Below the pieces are notes generated by a model. The model saw only the letters and a program-made list of their open reading frames with translations, was not told the DNA's origin and made no database searches. A stretch of 41,455 nucleotides of DNA from positions 1 through 41,455 of IMG/VR virus record IMGVR_UViG_3300021976_000036. One strand, given 5' to 3'. A program made the translations under genes and the position numbers. Shown here in pieces: positions 30,783 to 38,260 of this stretch (the first letter of the stretch is position 1; every line of letters starts with the position of its first letter). This DNA is from a virus.

Positions 30783-31203
30783 CGCTGCCCCAACGATTTC
30801 TGTCCTCGAAGTTTTGGTGCATGAACGCGGTCAGGTTCGCCAGATCCCGGAGTGTGTCTTCTATCGTCTCTACACCTTGTAGGCTGCCCTCCGGTCCGTC
30901 TGTCCACAACATGTTCCTAAGCCGAGCCACCTTGCTCAGGATGCGGGCTAGGTTGCCCATGTACCCCTGCTCTCGCCAGGCGTCCCGGTAGTCCGCGTTC
31001 TTGGTGTTGATTAGCCGCACGCACTCATCGAAGAACACGATGGCGCCTTGCATCGTGGTAGGTGGCTGGTCTACGGTCACGTTGGTTCCCAGATAGGTCT
31101 CGTGTGCCCAACCACCACGCTCGTTGAGGTACGCCCGTACCGGACTGATCGGTCGGGAGTCTTCTAGCTCTGATTGGCGCTGTGTCGGGACTGCATCAGT
31201 CAT
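30775..31203 (-). CDS. Nucleotide modification-associated domain protein (DUF1599-like)
   Basis: A 142-residue protein from ATG 31203, MTDAVPTQRQSELEDSRPIS. The C-terminal part contains KNADYRDAWREQGYMGNLAR, ILSKVARLRNMLWTDGPEGS and ESIEDTLRDLANLTAFMHQN-like ETIEDTLRDLANLTAFMHQN, which match the NMAD1/DUF1599 pattern (KN.DYG.aW, then K..R, and late E.IEDTL.DLA). Proteins with this domain are found in phages and have been linked by context to modified bases and dNTP-pool enzymes. It sits between the UDG and the HAD phosphatase gene. Good family match; activity is unknown. Confidence 0.7.
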   Translation of the reverse strand: MTDAVPTQRQSELEDSRPISPVRAYLNERGGWAHETYLGTNVTVDQPPTTMQGAIVFFDECVRLINTKNADYRDAWREQGYMGNLARILSKVARLRNMLWTDGPEGSLQGVETIEDTLRDLANLTAFMHQNFEDRNRWGSDA

Positions 31204-31679
31204 AACAGGATCACCCAGAGCAACGCCTTGCCGAAGATGACCAGAGCCGTGAGCACGAACGACCACATGAGAAGGGTGCCTGCCGTATGCCGCACCGTCC
31301 GGTGCCATTCCGGGTCGCTAACCCGTACGTACGCCAGGAAGAACGCCGTGACGGCGTTCCACAGTCGCAACCACCACGGCGGACGGCGAGGAGGGGGCGA
31401 CGGCGGCGGATACCCGCCCATCCGTAGCTGACCCTCTATCGCCTGCATGGCCGCATGGAGGCCAGCAGGGTTAAACCAGGGTGCTGCCGTAGGTGTTGAG
31501 GCCGTAGCCTCGGTCTGGGTGGCCTTGGGTCGGCGCACCTGTCGTAGGCGCACCAGAGCCTCGCGGGCGTTACGCAACTTGCGACTTGCTCGATGACGTA
31601 CTGGACCGATGTGTGTCCGAAGCCCGTCGCTGGTGAGGTAATGCTCGTGCCCTCGAATTATCAGGGTGTCCGTTGCCAT
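31200..31679 (-). CDS. Membrane protein with Pro-rich linker
   Basis: A 159-residue protein, MATDTLIIRGHEHYLTSDGL, with GGAGG before ATG 31679. The N-terminal half is basic and helical (SRKLRNAREALVRLRQVRRP); the middle is Pro-rich (GGYPPPSPPPRRPPWW); the C-terminal part has two hydrophobic segments (AVTAFFLAYVRVSD and TLLMWSFVLTALVIFGKALL). It therefore looks like a two-helix inner membrane protein with the N-terminus in the cytoplasm. It overlaps the HAD gene by 110 bases and the next gene by four. Function unknown. Confidence 0.7.
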   Translation of the reverse strand: MATDTLIIRGHEHYLTSDGLRTHIGPVRHRASRKLRNAREALVRLRQVRRPKATQTEATASTPTAAPWFNPAGLHAAMQAIEGQLRMGGYPPPSPPPRRPPWWLRLWNAVTAFFLAYVRVSDPEWHRTVRHTAGTLLMWSFVLTALVIFGKALLWVILL

Positions 31680-32298
31680 AGCTATCCCTCCACTTTTCCA
31701 ACCGCTCTTCTAAGCGGTAAGCAATGTCTTCGTAATTGTTCAGCGCTTGATAGGTAGACGGGTTAGCAGCCCACGCTCGCGCATTGTGTGGACGAACTGC
31801 CATCACCGGCCAAACGTCAAGAGCCTTTCCTGCCTGCACTAGCATCTCTGGTAGGTCATCTAGAACAGTTACTACCCGCTCCTTGCCGAGCGTACGAGCT
31901 AGGTCCCGGTACTTATGCTCGCCCCATACAATACCCTGGCACTGGATACCATTACGGCGCAACCAGTGGCGAGTATCCCCATCAATGTTATCGTGACTGA
32001 GATACGGCCGGGTAGTGCAAACCCACACATCCGTACCCCACGAGCGCAGCGTGCGGGTTAGATCGGCTGCCCATGGAAAGGCTGGCATGCTGCGCTTCAT
32101 ACCTCCCATCCGGTAAGCCAGCTTGCATTGCCGATACGTCTGTTTGCTCACGTGTAGGTGTTGAAACAATGGAAGCCGGATGTCATACTCCCGGTCTACT
32201 GGCTTACCAAGCCACCCCTCCGCAAAGTTAAGGAAGTGCGGATAGAAGTCACCCATTGTGCCATCAAGGTCTAACCCAAACACTGGCCGCTCACTCAT
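31570..32298 (-). CDS. HAD-superfamily 5'-nucleotidase / phosphatase
   Basis: A 242-residue enzyme. VFGLDLDGTMGDFYPHF gives the DxD nucleophile pair (D10, D12). A cap segment RMGGMKRSMPAFPWAADLTR is followed by VWVCTTRPYLSHD (motif II Thr) and RVVTVLDDLPEMLVQA (late acidic motif). This is the layout of a small HAD phosphatase of the dNMP 5'-nucleotidase kind. It could free nucleosides from host DNA breakdown or remove unwanted dNMPs. The last ~35 residues lie over the next gene in another frame and look disordered. It overlaps the small gene upstream by eight bases. Confidence 0.8.
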   Translation of the reverse strand: MSERPVFGLDLDGTMGDFYPHFLNFAEGWLGKPVDREYDIRLPLFQHLHVSKQTYRQCKLAYRMGGMKRSMPAFPWAADLTRTLRSWGTDVWVCTTRPYLSHDNIDGDTRHWLRRNGIQCQGIVWGEHKYRDLARTLGKERVVTVLDDLPEMLVQAGKALDVWPVMAVRPHNARAWAANPSTYQALNNYEDIAYRLEERLEKWRDSYGNGHPDNSRARALPHQRRASDTHRSSTSSSKSQVA

Positions 32299-32500
32299 TC
32301 CATCCCACCCGATCGTCTGTCGGTCCTTCCTCCTCGTCCTGGATCATAACCAGGATTGCAAGGGCCTCAATGGCCGGACAATCACATGTCGCATCATGCG
32401 GGTGATGCTTCATAGACTGCCGGATGGCCTGCGATACTCTCTTCAGAGTTTCCGGTGGATAGCGGTCCAGCACCTTCTCAACTATCACTCGCTTGGCCAT
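32291..32500 (-). CDS. Small hypothetical protein
   Basis: A 69-residue helical protein, MAKRVIVEKVLDRYPPETLK, then RVSQAIRQSMKHHPHDATCD and CPAIEALAILVMIQDEEEGP. Its ATG overlaps the TGA of the upstream oxidoreductase gene. The CDCPAIEAL part (two Cys and a nearby His) might bind metal. No family recognised. Confidence 0.6.
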   Translation of the reverse strand: MAKRVIVEKVLDRYPPETLKRVSQAIRQSMKHHPHDATCDCPAIEALAILVMIQDEEEGPTDDRVGWNE

Positions 32501-33357
32501 CACACCAGCCTCGGCTGGACATCGGTGAGTGCCTTCTGCACGTCCTGCATCACTTGGTGGACAAGGTATCCCTTCTCCCACCTACCGAACCGGCCAACCC
32601 GATGGAAGCGGGTGTCCTCTAAGAAGCAGTCACAGTTCGTACGGAGTGGCTTCTGGACTTGCACCACTCCGCTCAACGGTGGCTTGCGGCCGTCCCGCCA
32701 AGGGAACTCCACTGTTGTCCGGTCGAACACTCGAGCCTTTCGATACCACGAGGTTTCCGGATCCCCACTACAAATGACGGTGTTGTCCGGGCATGGCAAT
32801 GGAAGCGTCCGGCTCCCTGCCTGACCCATGACCCAGATAGGCTGGCGGAGGAAGGTATGTATCGGCTCGTCCGACCCAATGACATCTTTCCCTTGCTGCC
32901 GGCAGAGGGTCGGGGCGGGAATCGTGCTGATCACCACGTCTACTTCTGCCTTGCGCAGGATGGACTCCAGCATCATGGCGTCTATGTCGTAGTTCATCGA
33001 GAAGATACGGTGCTGCCAGAAGTTCCACAGCCAGTCGTAGGCACGCCGGATGTCCCACGCCATATGCCCCTCCTGCGGTCCGTACTCATCCGGGCTTACC
33101 ATCCCCTGCCAGTTGTCCCCGTACACTTTGCTCCGGTACTCTTGCGCCGTGCCTTGCAGTGTGTAGCTCACTTCGACTGGATCCCCGACAGGGAGCCGCA
33201 AGTGGTCGTGCAGGTATTGACATCCGTGGAGCTCGCTCTTGATGGGTTTACCATGTTGACCACGACTGAAAACCGCAACCGCAGCACCCATTTCGACAGC
33301 GGTATGGGCAGCGAGCAGTCCGGCAGGACCGGCGCCTAACACCATCACATTTATCAT
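32500..33357 (-). CDS. FAD-dependent oxidoreductase-like protein
   Basis: A 285-residue protein, MINVMVLGAGPAGLLAAHTA, with the Rossmann GxGxxG motif (8-13) at the start, as in FAD-linked oxidoreductases of the GidA/monooxygenase kind. The second part, VISTIPAPTLC at 160-170, resembles the FAD-binding Thr/Ile-Pro segment of this fold, and a Cys/Trp-rich end (RTNCDCFLEDTRFHRVGRFG). The protein is shorter than most monooxygenases, so the substrate domain is reduced. In some phages FAD oxidoreductase-like proteins act in DNA base hypermodification; here this is a hypothesis. An alternative is a host-metabolic enzyme. Confidence 0.75.
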   Translation of the reverse strand: MINVMVLGAGPAGLLAAHTAVEMGAAVAVFSRGQHGKPIKSELHGCQYLHDHLRLPVGDPVEVSYTLQGTAQEYRSKVYGDNWQGMVSPDEYGPQEGHMAWDIRRAYDWLWNFWQHRIFSMNYDIDAMMLESILRKAEVDVVISTIPAPTLCRQQGKDVIGSDEPIHTFLRQPIWVMGQAGSRTLPLPCPDNTVICSGDPETSWYRKARVFDRTTVEFPWRDGRKPPLSGVVQVQKPLRTNCDCFLEDTRFHRVGRFGRWEKGYLVHQVMQDVQKALTDVQPRLV

Positions 33358-33393
33358 CGTTCCCCCTTATATGGCAACGTTGTAGCCACTAGC

Positions 33394-36252
33394 CTAAGTG
33401 GTGCGTAGTGGCTCTCGGTCTTCCAGCTTTCTCACCAGGCTAATTAGCTCTGGCTGCATACGGATGTAGCCTCTGGTGTGCCTACGGACCATCTGCATAC
33501 GTAGCAAGATACCAACGGCTAGGTTGGCCTCATCTTGGCTCAGGCCACCGAACTCACAGAAGTCTCTTGCCCGGAACTCCTTGTCATTGACCACACTGCT
33601 AAGCGCCTCGAGAACGTGCGGGTTCTTGCGTAGGTATGTCCAGCAAGCCTTTCGACCCTCTTCCGCCTTATGCTTGGCACGGATCTCCTTCCGACTATGG
33701 TCTGCATAGCCGAACTGCGGTTGTCGATAAATCCTGTCCAGAAAGCGCCTAGCCGTGCGTACGTGCTCATGCAGGACGTACACCCGATGCCCGGTACCGT
33801 CATGACTGAACAGCCGAGCAGCAATAGCCACGCTGATACGGGCCAGCTTCACCCGTGCATTCTCGGCCTGTAGCAACGGCGGATCACTAACATACCGGCC
33901 ACCCATCTCCTCTGCCAACCGCAGCACTAGGCGCTCCGCGCCGCGCTCCCACACAACGTCCTTAGGACTCCGGCTCCAGGCCCATAGAACGAGCTTGCTG
34001 CATAGGTCGCTCGTATAGACATGCTCGACCTTCGGTGGCCTAGCAGCGTTGATGATACTGCTAGCTACGTCCGCCTTTGCAGCTACCATCGCCATGTCGA
34101 ACCGCGCGATGTCTTCGGGGGCGGGGATGAGCTCTACGATAGCGTCGATGGCACCACGCGGCATCTGACTGATCTCTCGTCTGTCAATTGGGTTGCTTAT
34201 CCAGATGAGCCTGGTGCGGGCGTTTGTCTGCTGGCTGACAATCTTGGTCACCTTGGCCACGCCGCTTGAGCGAACCTCGCTCATGTTCTCCAATACGTTC
34301 TTGTCCCTTAGCCCGCTCACTTCGTCGAGCACTACCAAACGCCGATCCTGTAACGGGATGGTCCCCCAAGTGATTGTCCAGTTGTTGTTCACCTGTTGCG
34401 CACCACCGACGAGGCCGGCCAGTGTGGCTCCCTCGCAGCTTGTCATGACGCCAGATTGGTAGTGTCTGGTTAACCGCATGGCGGCCTCGCTCTTGCCGGT
34501 ACGGGTGTCCCCTATGACCAGCAGTTCTAGCCAGCCTTTGCCAAGCTGAGCACGGCGGAAGCGGAAGTCCAGCAGGCTGTGCCAGACAAGGTCGTAAGCA
34601 ATGTGCATCTCCGGGCGTCCATAGATACGGGTTACGTTGGCACCAAGGTCCTCGGCAATCTCCCATAGCCTATCGGCCGGATGCTGGCCTTTGGCAGGTT
34701 GAAACACCGAGAGTTCCTTCAGCATTTCTGGTGTCACCTGGAAGTTGTCCAGGCTGGTGCGGGTTTCATCGCATTGCCATGTCTGCAACACCATCCGGCT
34801 ATTACGCGGATCACTGGTGTTCACGCCGGTCAACTTGACGGTTGTATTGACCGGGGTGGCGTGCGGTCCGACGTTATACACCTCCCGAGTGACGTTCCGG
34901 TCCGCAGTTGCATCGTCTACGTTAGGAGTCAGGATTAGCTGCTCTACCGACCAGGTATCTTCCTTGCCTAGCTCCACCACCGGACAGGTAACCGGGATCT
35001 GTAGTTCCTTGAGGATCTCTTGCTGTTGCTGGGATTCACTCTTGTCTACCAAGCGTAGCAATAGCCGATCGTCCGCCGGTATATCCATGGTGTGCTGCCC
35101 ACCGTGAATGGCATCCATCGGGCACTTGTTGCACTTGGCCTTGTTCCAGTCCTGGTCGCATGTCAGAACCAGTCTGCGGGGGAGAGCGTAGGGAGGCTGG
35201 ACCTTACCGGCAATCGTTGCTATGACTTCGATTGGCTTGTCAGTGAGCGCACTGTCCATAGTGCCCTGTAGGCTCACCGGGACAGCCTTGACCCGAGCCG
35301 TATTGCGGCTGATGGCCTTGGACTTGAACACGGTAGCTTCGTCAAGTAGCCGCTGGAAGTCCGTTGCCCCGTAGCCTTGCGCGACAAAGTAATCTGTGAC
35401 ATCAGAGCCCTTAGCCGTTAGCGGTAGCTTGATGACATACACCTCGGCGCCAGCCTTGGTGAGCCTAACCGCAACCTTCTTGGCGCCTTGCGTGCCTTGG
35501 TCGTCAACGTCGTATACGATGTAGACGCGCTTGCCCTTGAACCGTGGCGTCCACTGATCCGGCCACGTTCCGGCTCCTGCGGTGGTGGAGCAGGCTGGGA
35601 ACCCGTACTGCCTAGCGATGAGCGCATCGAGCTCGCCTTCGCACAGCACGATGTCACCCTCGGCCAGCACGTCGGGCAGATACAGGGTGGCGTCTCCGGC
35701 ACCTGGGATATTCCACATCTTGTTATTGGTGACGCCTAGCTTGTATCGGCGAACGTTAACCAGCGCACCGTTCTCATCGTAGACGGGGATGGTATACCGA
35801 TCCCCGTCGTAGCCGATCAGGTGCTCCTGTAACGTCTCTGCATTTAGCCCTCGCTTTGTCTGGAAGTTGCCCAACGCCATGGAAGACTTCATGAGGCGCA
35901 TATGCCACTTCTTGAGCAACACATCGTCTGGCAGCTTCACGGCCTTCGGCTGTTGCTTGCGCCGTGCGCTAGGTGCCGTGCCTATGCCACGAACGTTGCT
36001 ACGGCTGGGTTTTTCCTCGTCTTTGACCAGGTCCCACACTTGGCTGATCCGGTATCCGCTGCATCGGCTGAAGCACATGAACGTGCCCTTGACGGGGTTC
36101 AGGCTGGCGCTCGGGGTCTTGCTGGTTTCAGGGTCCTCGTGCAACGGGCAGTAGAGCCGGTGCTCGGTGGTCCCTTCCGCTCCCTCTTCGGTTGTGCCGG
36201 TTAGGAAACGGCTGAACCGCTCAAGCCATTGCTCCTCAGCCCTACTTACCAT
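33394..36252 (-). CDS. Primase fused to MCM-like helicase
   Basis: A 952-residue fusion starting at ATG 36252. The N-terminal primase part has a CHCC-type zinc knuckle (C35-x2-H38 and C60-x3-C64) and TOPRIM motifs: VLCEGELDALIARQ (E205) and VYIVYDVDDQGTQGAK (D248, D250). A middle segment with C365, C374 and C377 may be a zinc-bearing OB-like region. The C-terminal ATPase has Walker A GDTRTGKS (581-588), a VVLDEV Walker B (640-645), an arginine-rich segment and ISNP sensor. This layout (MCM-like AAA+ rather than DnaB type) makes a primase-helicase that unwinds DNA and primes lagging strands. It starts the second replication block, downstream of two small genes in the same promoter context. Confidence 0.8.
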   Translation of the reverse strand: MVSRAEEQWLERFSRFLTGTTEEGAEGTTEHRLYCPLHEDPETSKTPSASLNPVKGTFMCFSRCSGYRISQVWDLVKDEEKPSRSNVRGIGTAPSARRKQQPKAVKLPDDVLLKKWHMRLMKSSMALGNFQTKRGLNAETLQEHLIGYDGDRYTIPVYDENGALVNVRRYKLGVTNNKMWNIPGAGDATLYLPDVLAEGDIVLCEGELDALIARQYGFPACSTTAGAGTWPDQWTPRFKGKRVYIVYDVDDQGTQGAKKVAVRLTKAGAEVYVIKLPLTAKGSDVTDYFVAQGYGATDFQRLLDEATVFKSKAISRNTARVKAVPVSLQGTMDSALTDKPIEVIATIAGKVQPPYALPRRLVLTCDQDWNKAKCNKCPMDAIHGGQHTMDIPADDRLLLRLVDKSESQQQQEILKELQIPVTCPVVELGKEDTWSVEQLILTPNVDDATADRNVTREVYNVGPHATPVNTTVKLTGVNTSDPRNSRMVLQTWQCDETRTSLDNFQVTPEMLKELSVFQPAKGQHPADRLWEIAEDLGANVTRIYGRPEMHIAYDLVWHSLLDFRFRRAQLGKGWLELLVIGDTRTGKSEAAMRLTRHYQSGVMTSCEGATLAGLVGGAQQVNNNWTITWGTIPLQDRRLVVLDEVSGLRDKNVLENMSEVRSSGVAKVTKIVSQQTNARTRLIWISNPIDRREISQMPRGAIDAIVELIPAPEDIARFDMAMVAAKADVASSIINAARPPKVEHVYTSDLCSKLVLWAWSRSPKDVVWERGAERLVLRLAEEMGGRYVSDPPLLQAENARVKLARISVAIAARLFSHDGTGHRVYVLHEHVRTARRFLDRIYRQPQFGYADHSRKEIRAKHKAEEGRKACWTYLRKNPHVLEALSSVVNDKEFRARDFCEFGGLSQDEANLAVGILLRMQMVRRHTRGYIRMQPELISLVRKLEDREPLRTT

Positions 36253-36487
36253 CGTCGTTCTCTCTCTCTATTTCTTCCCAATCATCGATGTCTTCGTGAA
36301 CGTGACCGGCGCCTTCCTCGTGTAGGTCGTAGTGAAGGTTCATGCGCTCTATCGTTGTCTTCCCCTCAAGGTCTTCCTCCCAGCTAACCTCCCTTCGATG
36401 TCTCCTCCCTAGGTGAACGTTGATGGCCCGACGCTTCCGTGCCCGAAGTAGCTCACTGCGCCTATCGGCCTCGTTCTTAGCAGTCAC
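36242..36487 (-). CDS. Small charged protein
   Basis: An 81-residue protein starting at GTG 36487 (GTGA overlap with the upstream stop; GGGAG seven bases before), VTAKNEADRRSELLRARKRR. After a basic helix (ARKRRAINVHLGRRHRREVS) it turns acidic, ending in DIDDWEEIERENDDGK. The opposite charges suggest a DNA- or protein-tether. No family recognised. It overlaps the primase start by eleven bases. Confidence 0.6.
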   Translation of the reverse strand: MTAKNEADRRSELLRARKRRAINVHLGRRHRREVSWEEDLEGKTTIERMNLHYDLHEEGAGHVHEDIDDWEEIERENDDGK

Positions 36488-36753
36488 AGCCGTGCTCCCG
36501 GGAACTGGTTGTCTACACCGTCTTCCGCGCACTGCGCGGCATACTTCAGATACTCCCTGTGAATACGGTCCTCGTACCAACCTCGTAAGGCCAGTGCTTC
36601 GATAGCAAGGTTTCCCACCTCTGGCCCACCGCACAGTAGCTCCGAGTTGGCCCCGGACATGAGGAACAGCTTTGCTATAGCAAATCTCAGGTGCGGTTTC
36701 AAGACTACAGGTACGCGGTTCTGTAGGTAAATCGGCCTCAGGATCTTCGTCAT
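36484..36753 (-). CDS. Hypothetical protein, first gene of the primase operon
   Basis: An 89-residue protein, MTKILRPIYLQNRVPVVLKP, then HLRFAIAKLFLMSGANSELL and LAIEALALRGWYEDRIHREY. Mainly helical. GGAGGGG lies five bases upstream of ATG 36753. Downstream of the AGAGAGAAGAGAG leader. No domain recognised; it may be a regulator or a small replication factor by position. Confidence 0.65.
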   Translation of the reverse strand: MTKILRPIYLQNRVPVVLKPHLRFAIAKLFLMSGANSELLCGGPEVGNLAIEALALRGWYEDRIHREYLKYAAQCAEDGVDNQFPGARL

Positions 36754-36812
36754 CCCACCCCTCCTCTCTACTACTACTAACTACTACTCTCTTCTCTCTT
36801 CTTAAGAGAAGT
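36754..36812 (-). promoter_or_regulatory. Purine-rich leader upstream of the primase operon
   Basis: The minus strand reads AAGAAGAGAGAAGAGAGTAG then TAGTTAGTAGTAGTAGAGAG before the ribosome site. AGAGAGAAGAGA is shared with the leader at 19050-19110. It could be an untranslated RNA leader or operator for a common regulator. Confidence 0.4.
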
Positions 36813-36894
36813 CGTTATCTACCAGGGGTTATATCGGTAGGGCCACCAACCTACCACCTAACACTGCCGCTGTTGCTGGTCAGTTTTTCCAGGC

Positions 36895-36923
36895 TGTATA
36901 AGGGCTTCGAGCTCCGTTCACAA
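36895..36923 (-). promoter_or_regulatory. Candidate promoter for the primase operon
   Basis: TTGTGA (36918-36923) and TATACA (36895-36900), spaced by exactly 17 bases on the minus strand; each matches four of six sigma-70 consensus positions. It lies ~140 bases upstream of the first gene, in the long intergenic region (36754-37057). Confidence 0.5.
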
Positions 36924-36980
36924 TGGGCATGGGCTTCATGGCAACCGACGGTTTGCGTTGCCTTCCGCCAGCCAGAAATC

Positions 36981-37011
36981 GGGTACCCCCTCATGCGTAT
37001 AGGGGGTACCC
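36981..37011. terminator. Perfect 11-bp inverted repeat, probable bidirectional terminator
   Basis: GGGTACCCCCT (36981-36991) and AGGGGGTACCC (37001-37011), a nine-base spacer. The plus-strand side is followed by CAATTTTT; on the minus strand GATTTCT follows. It sits between the small basic gene (37058) and the primase promoter candidate, so it would stop the upstream transcript. No plus-strand gene is seen that would need the better U-tract; an operator or replication element is the alternative. Confidence 0.6.
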
Positions 37012-37057
37012 CAATTTTTCAGCCAGCGAAGTAGGTATGGCCGTCCAGCGCAGGACG

Positions 37058-37321
37058 TTAGATAACAACGGAACGTATGTCATCTCCGGGATTTAGTCGT
37101 TCGTGAGTGTGACCAGATTCTCTGGTCGGAAGGTGCGCTCCCCGATGTCTCCTCATGAGGCAGGATATATCAGACAGAAAGTTTACGACGTTACCATGGT
37201 CCCTCTCCAAATGATTGGCTAGCTGCCTGGCTTCCAACTGACCCCTCGTCAGCGGTCTTCCTGTGCCTCCCCTACGCCCGTCCCGCAGCTCTAGACGCCA
37301 ATCCCGCACGGGTTTGCCCAT
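37058..37321 (-). CDS. Small basic hypothetical protein
   Basis: An 87-residue protein from ATG 37321, MGKPVRDWRLELRDGRRGGT, then GRPLTRGQLEARQLANHLER and CLMRRHRGAHLPTRESGHTH. Basic and helical, with a His-rich C-terminus and one Cys. AAAGGAAG precedes the start. It stands between two terminator-like hairpins, so it may have its own transcript. No family recognised. Confidence 0.6.
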   Translation of the reverse strand: MGKPVRDWRLELRDGRRGGTGRPLTRGQLEARQLANHLERDHGNVVNFLSDISCLMRRHRGAHLPTRESGHTHERLNPGDDIRSVVI

Positions 37322-37357
37322 CGGGCTTCCTTTCGCTTGTGTGTCGTTCTGAGGGCC

Positions 37358-37390
37358 GAAAGAAGGGGCACCAGCCGTAGCCAGTGCCCC
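37358..37390 (-). terminator. Rho-independent terminator after the DUF669-like gene
   Basis: GGGGCAC/GTGCCCC (37365-37371 and 37384-37390), with the minus-strand hairpin followed by TTCTTTC. About 70 bases beyond the stop at 37460. It is the best terminator in the window. Confidence 0.7.
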
Positions 37391-37459
37391 TCCTGTTGCG
37401 GGATGCTGGGTTAGCGTGTCACCAGCCGCGTAAACGGGCAACGCTTGCCATCCCGCACA

Positions 37460-38260
37460 CTACCGAGCGCGACGCGTCCGCTTGGCAGGAGCGGCCTTCG
37501 CAGGAGCGGCCTTGGCGGCACGACGCGGAGCAGGAGCAGCTTTGGCTGGAGCAGGCTTGGCCCGACGGCGAGCAGGCTTCACCGGCTCAGGCTCGGGCTC
37601 TTCTTCCCCCTCGTCGTCATCTTCTTCGTCGTCGTCCTCTTCATCGTCGTCGAGGTCTTCGTCGTCTTCGTCGTCTTCCTCGTCACCTTCTTCCTCGGTG
37701 TCCTCGCCGTCTTCTTCTTCGTCGTCGTACTCGTCGTCCTCGTCCTCAACTTCCTCGTACTCGTCGTCGATGTCTTCGTCGATGATTGGGACGGTGGACT
37801 TGATAGACGGGTCGTCGGGGGTCACAGTGCGCAGCTTGGCCCGCATGTCCCCGGCGTACTCCTCCATGACAACCCGACCGAGAACAACCTTGGCCTTCTT
37901 GAGGAACAGCGTGGGGTCTTCCAGGTCCAGCTTGACCGCCTTCTCGGCGCCACCCTGGAGCGCCCGGACGGTGTGTTGGGTGCGAAAGAAGTTCTCGCTA
38001 CCGGGGAGTCCGGTGTACATGAAGCCGGCCCAACCCGCGTAGGCGCCGTCCTGGCACTCGAAGATCCACCGGATGGATTCATTGCCGTTGTCGGTCAGGT
38101 GCCGCTTCACATCCGTTGCCTTGAAGCGGTAGACACCCTTGCGGGGTTCCGGCCCCATGTACTCACTTCGTGGCGGCTCGTACCCCTCGAAGTCGACCTC
38201 GATGACGTCGCCGGCCTTCTTGGTACTGGCCCGACGGGTGGTGCTCCTACGCGTTACCAC
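37460..38260 (-). CDS. DUF669-like (putative ssDNA-binding) protein with long acidic and basic tails
   Basis: A 266-residue protein. Residues ~1-150 form a compact domain: DVIEVDFEGYEPPRSEYMGP, GVYRFKATDVKRHLTDNGNE and SIRWIFECQDGAYAGWAGFM; the gene order (Cas4-like, Sak4-like, then this) and the domain pattern fit phage DUF669 proteins, proposed to bind ssDNA. Then about 70 residues are almost pure Asp/Glu with Tyr (residues ~155-220). The last 45 residues are Pro/Ala/Lys-rich (ARRRAKPAPAKAAPAPRRAA) and basic. Such acidic-basic tails can contact protein partners, as acidic tails of SSBs do, or compact the protein on DNA. It starts at GTG 38260 with GAGGAG upstream, and its gene overlaps Sak4 by 14 bases. 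A terminator follows. Confidence 0.7.
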   Translation of the reverse strand: MVTRRSTTRRASTKKAGDVIEVDFEGYEPPRSEYMGPEPRKGVYRFKATDVKRHLTDNGNESIRWIFECQDGAYAGWAGFMYTGLPGSENFFRTQHTVRALQGGAEKAVKLDLEDPTLFLKKAKVVLGRVVMEEYAGDMRAKLRTVTPDDPSIKSTVPIIDEDIDDEYEEVEDEDDEYDDEEEDGEDTEEEGDEEDDEDDEDLDDDEEDDDEEDDDEGEEEPEPEPVKPARRRAKPAPAKAAPAPRRAAKAAPAKAAPAKRTRRAR

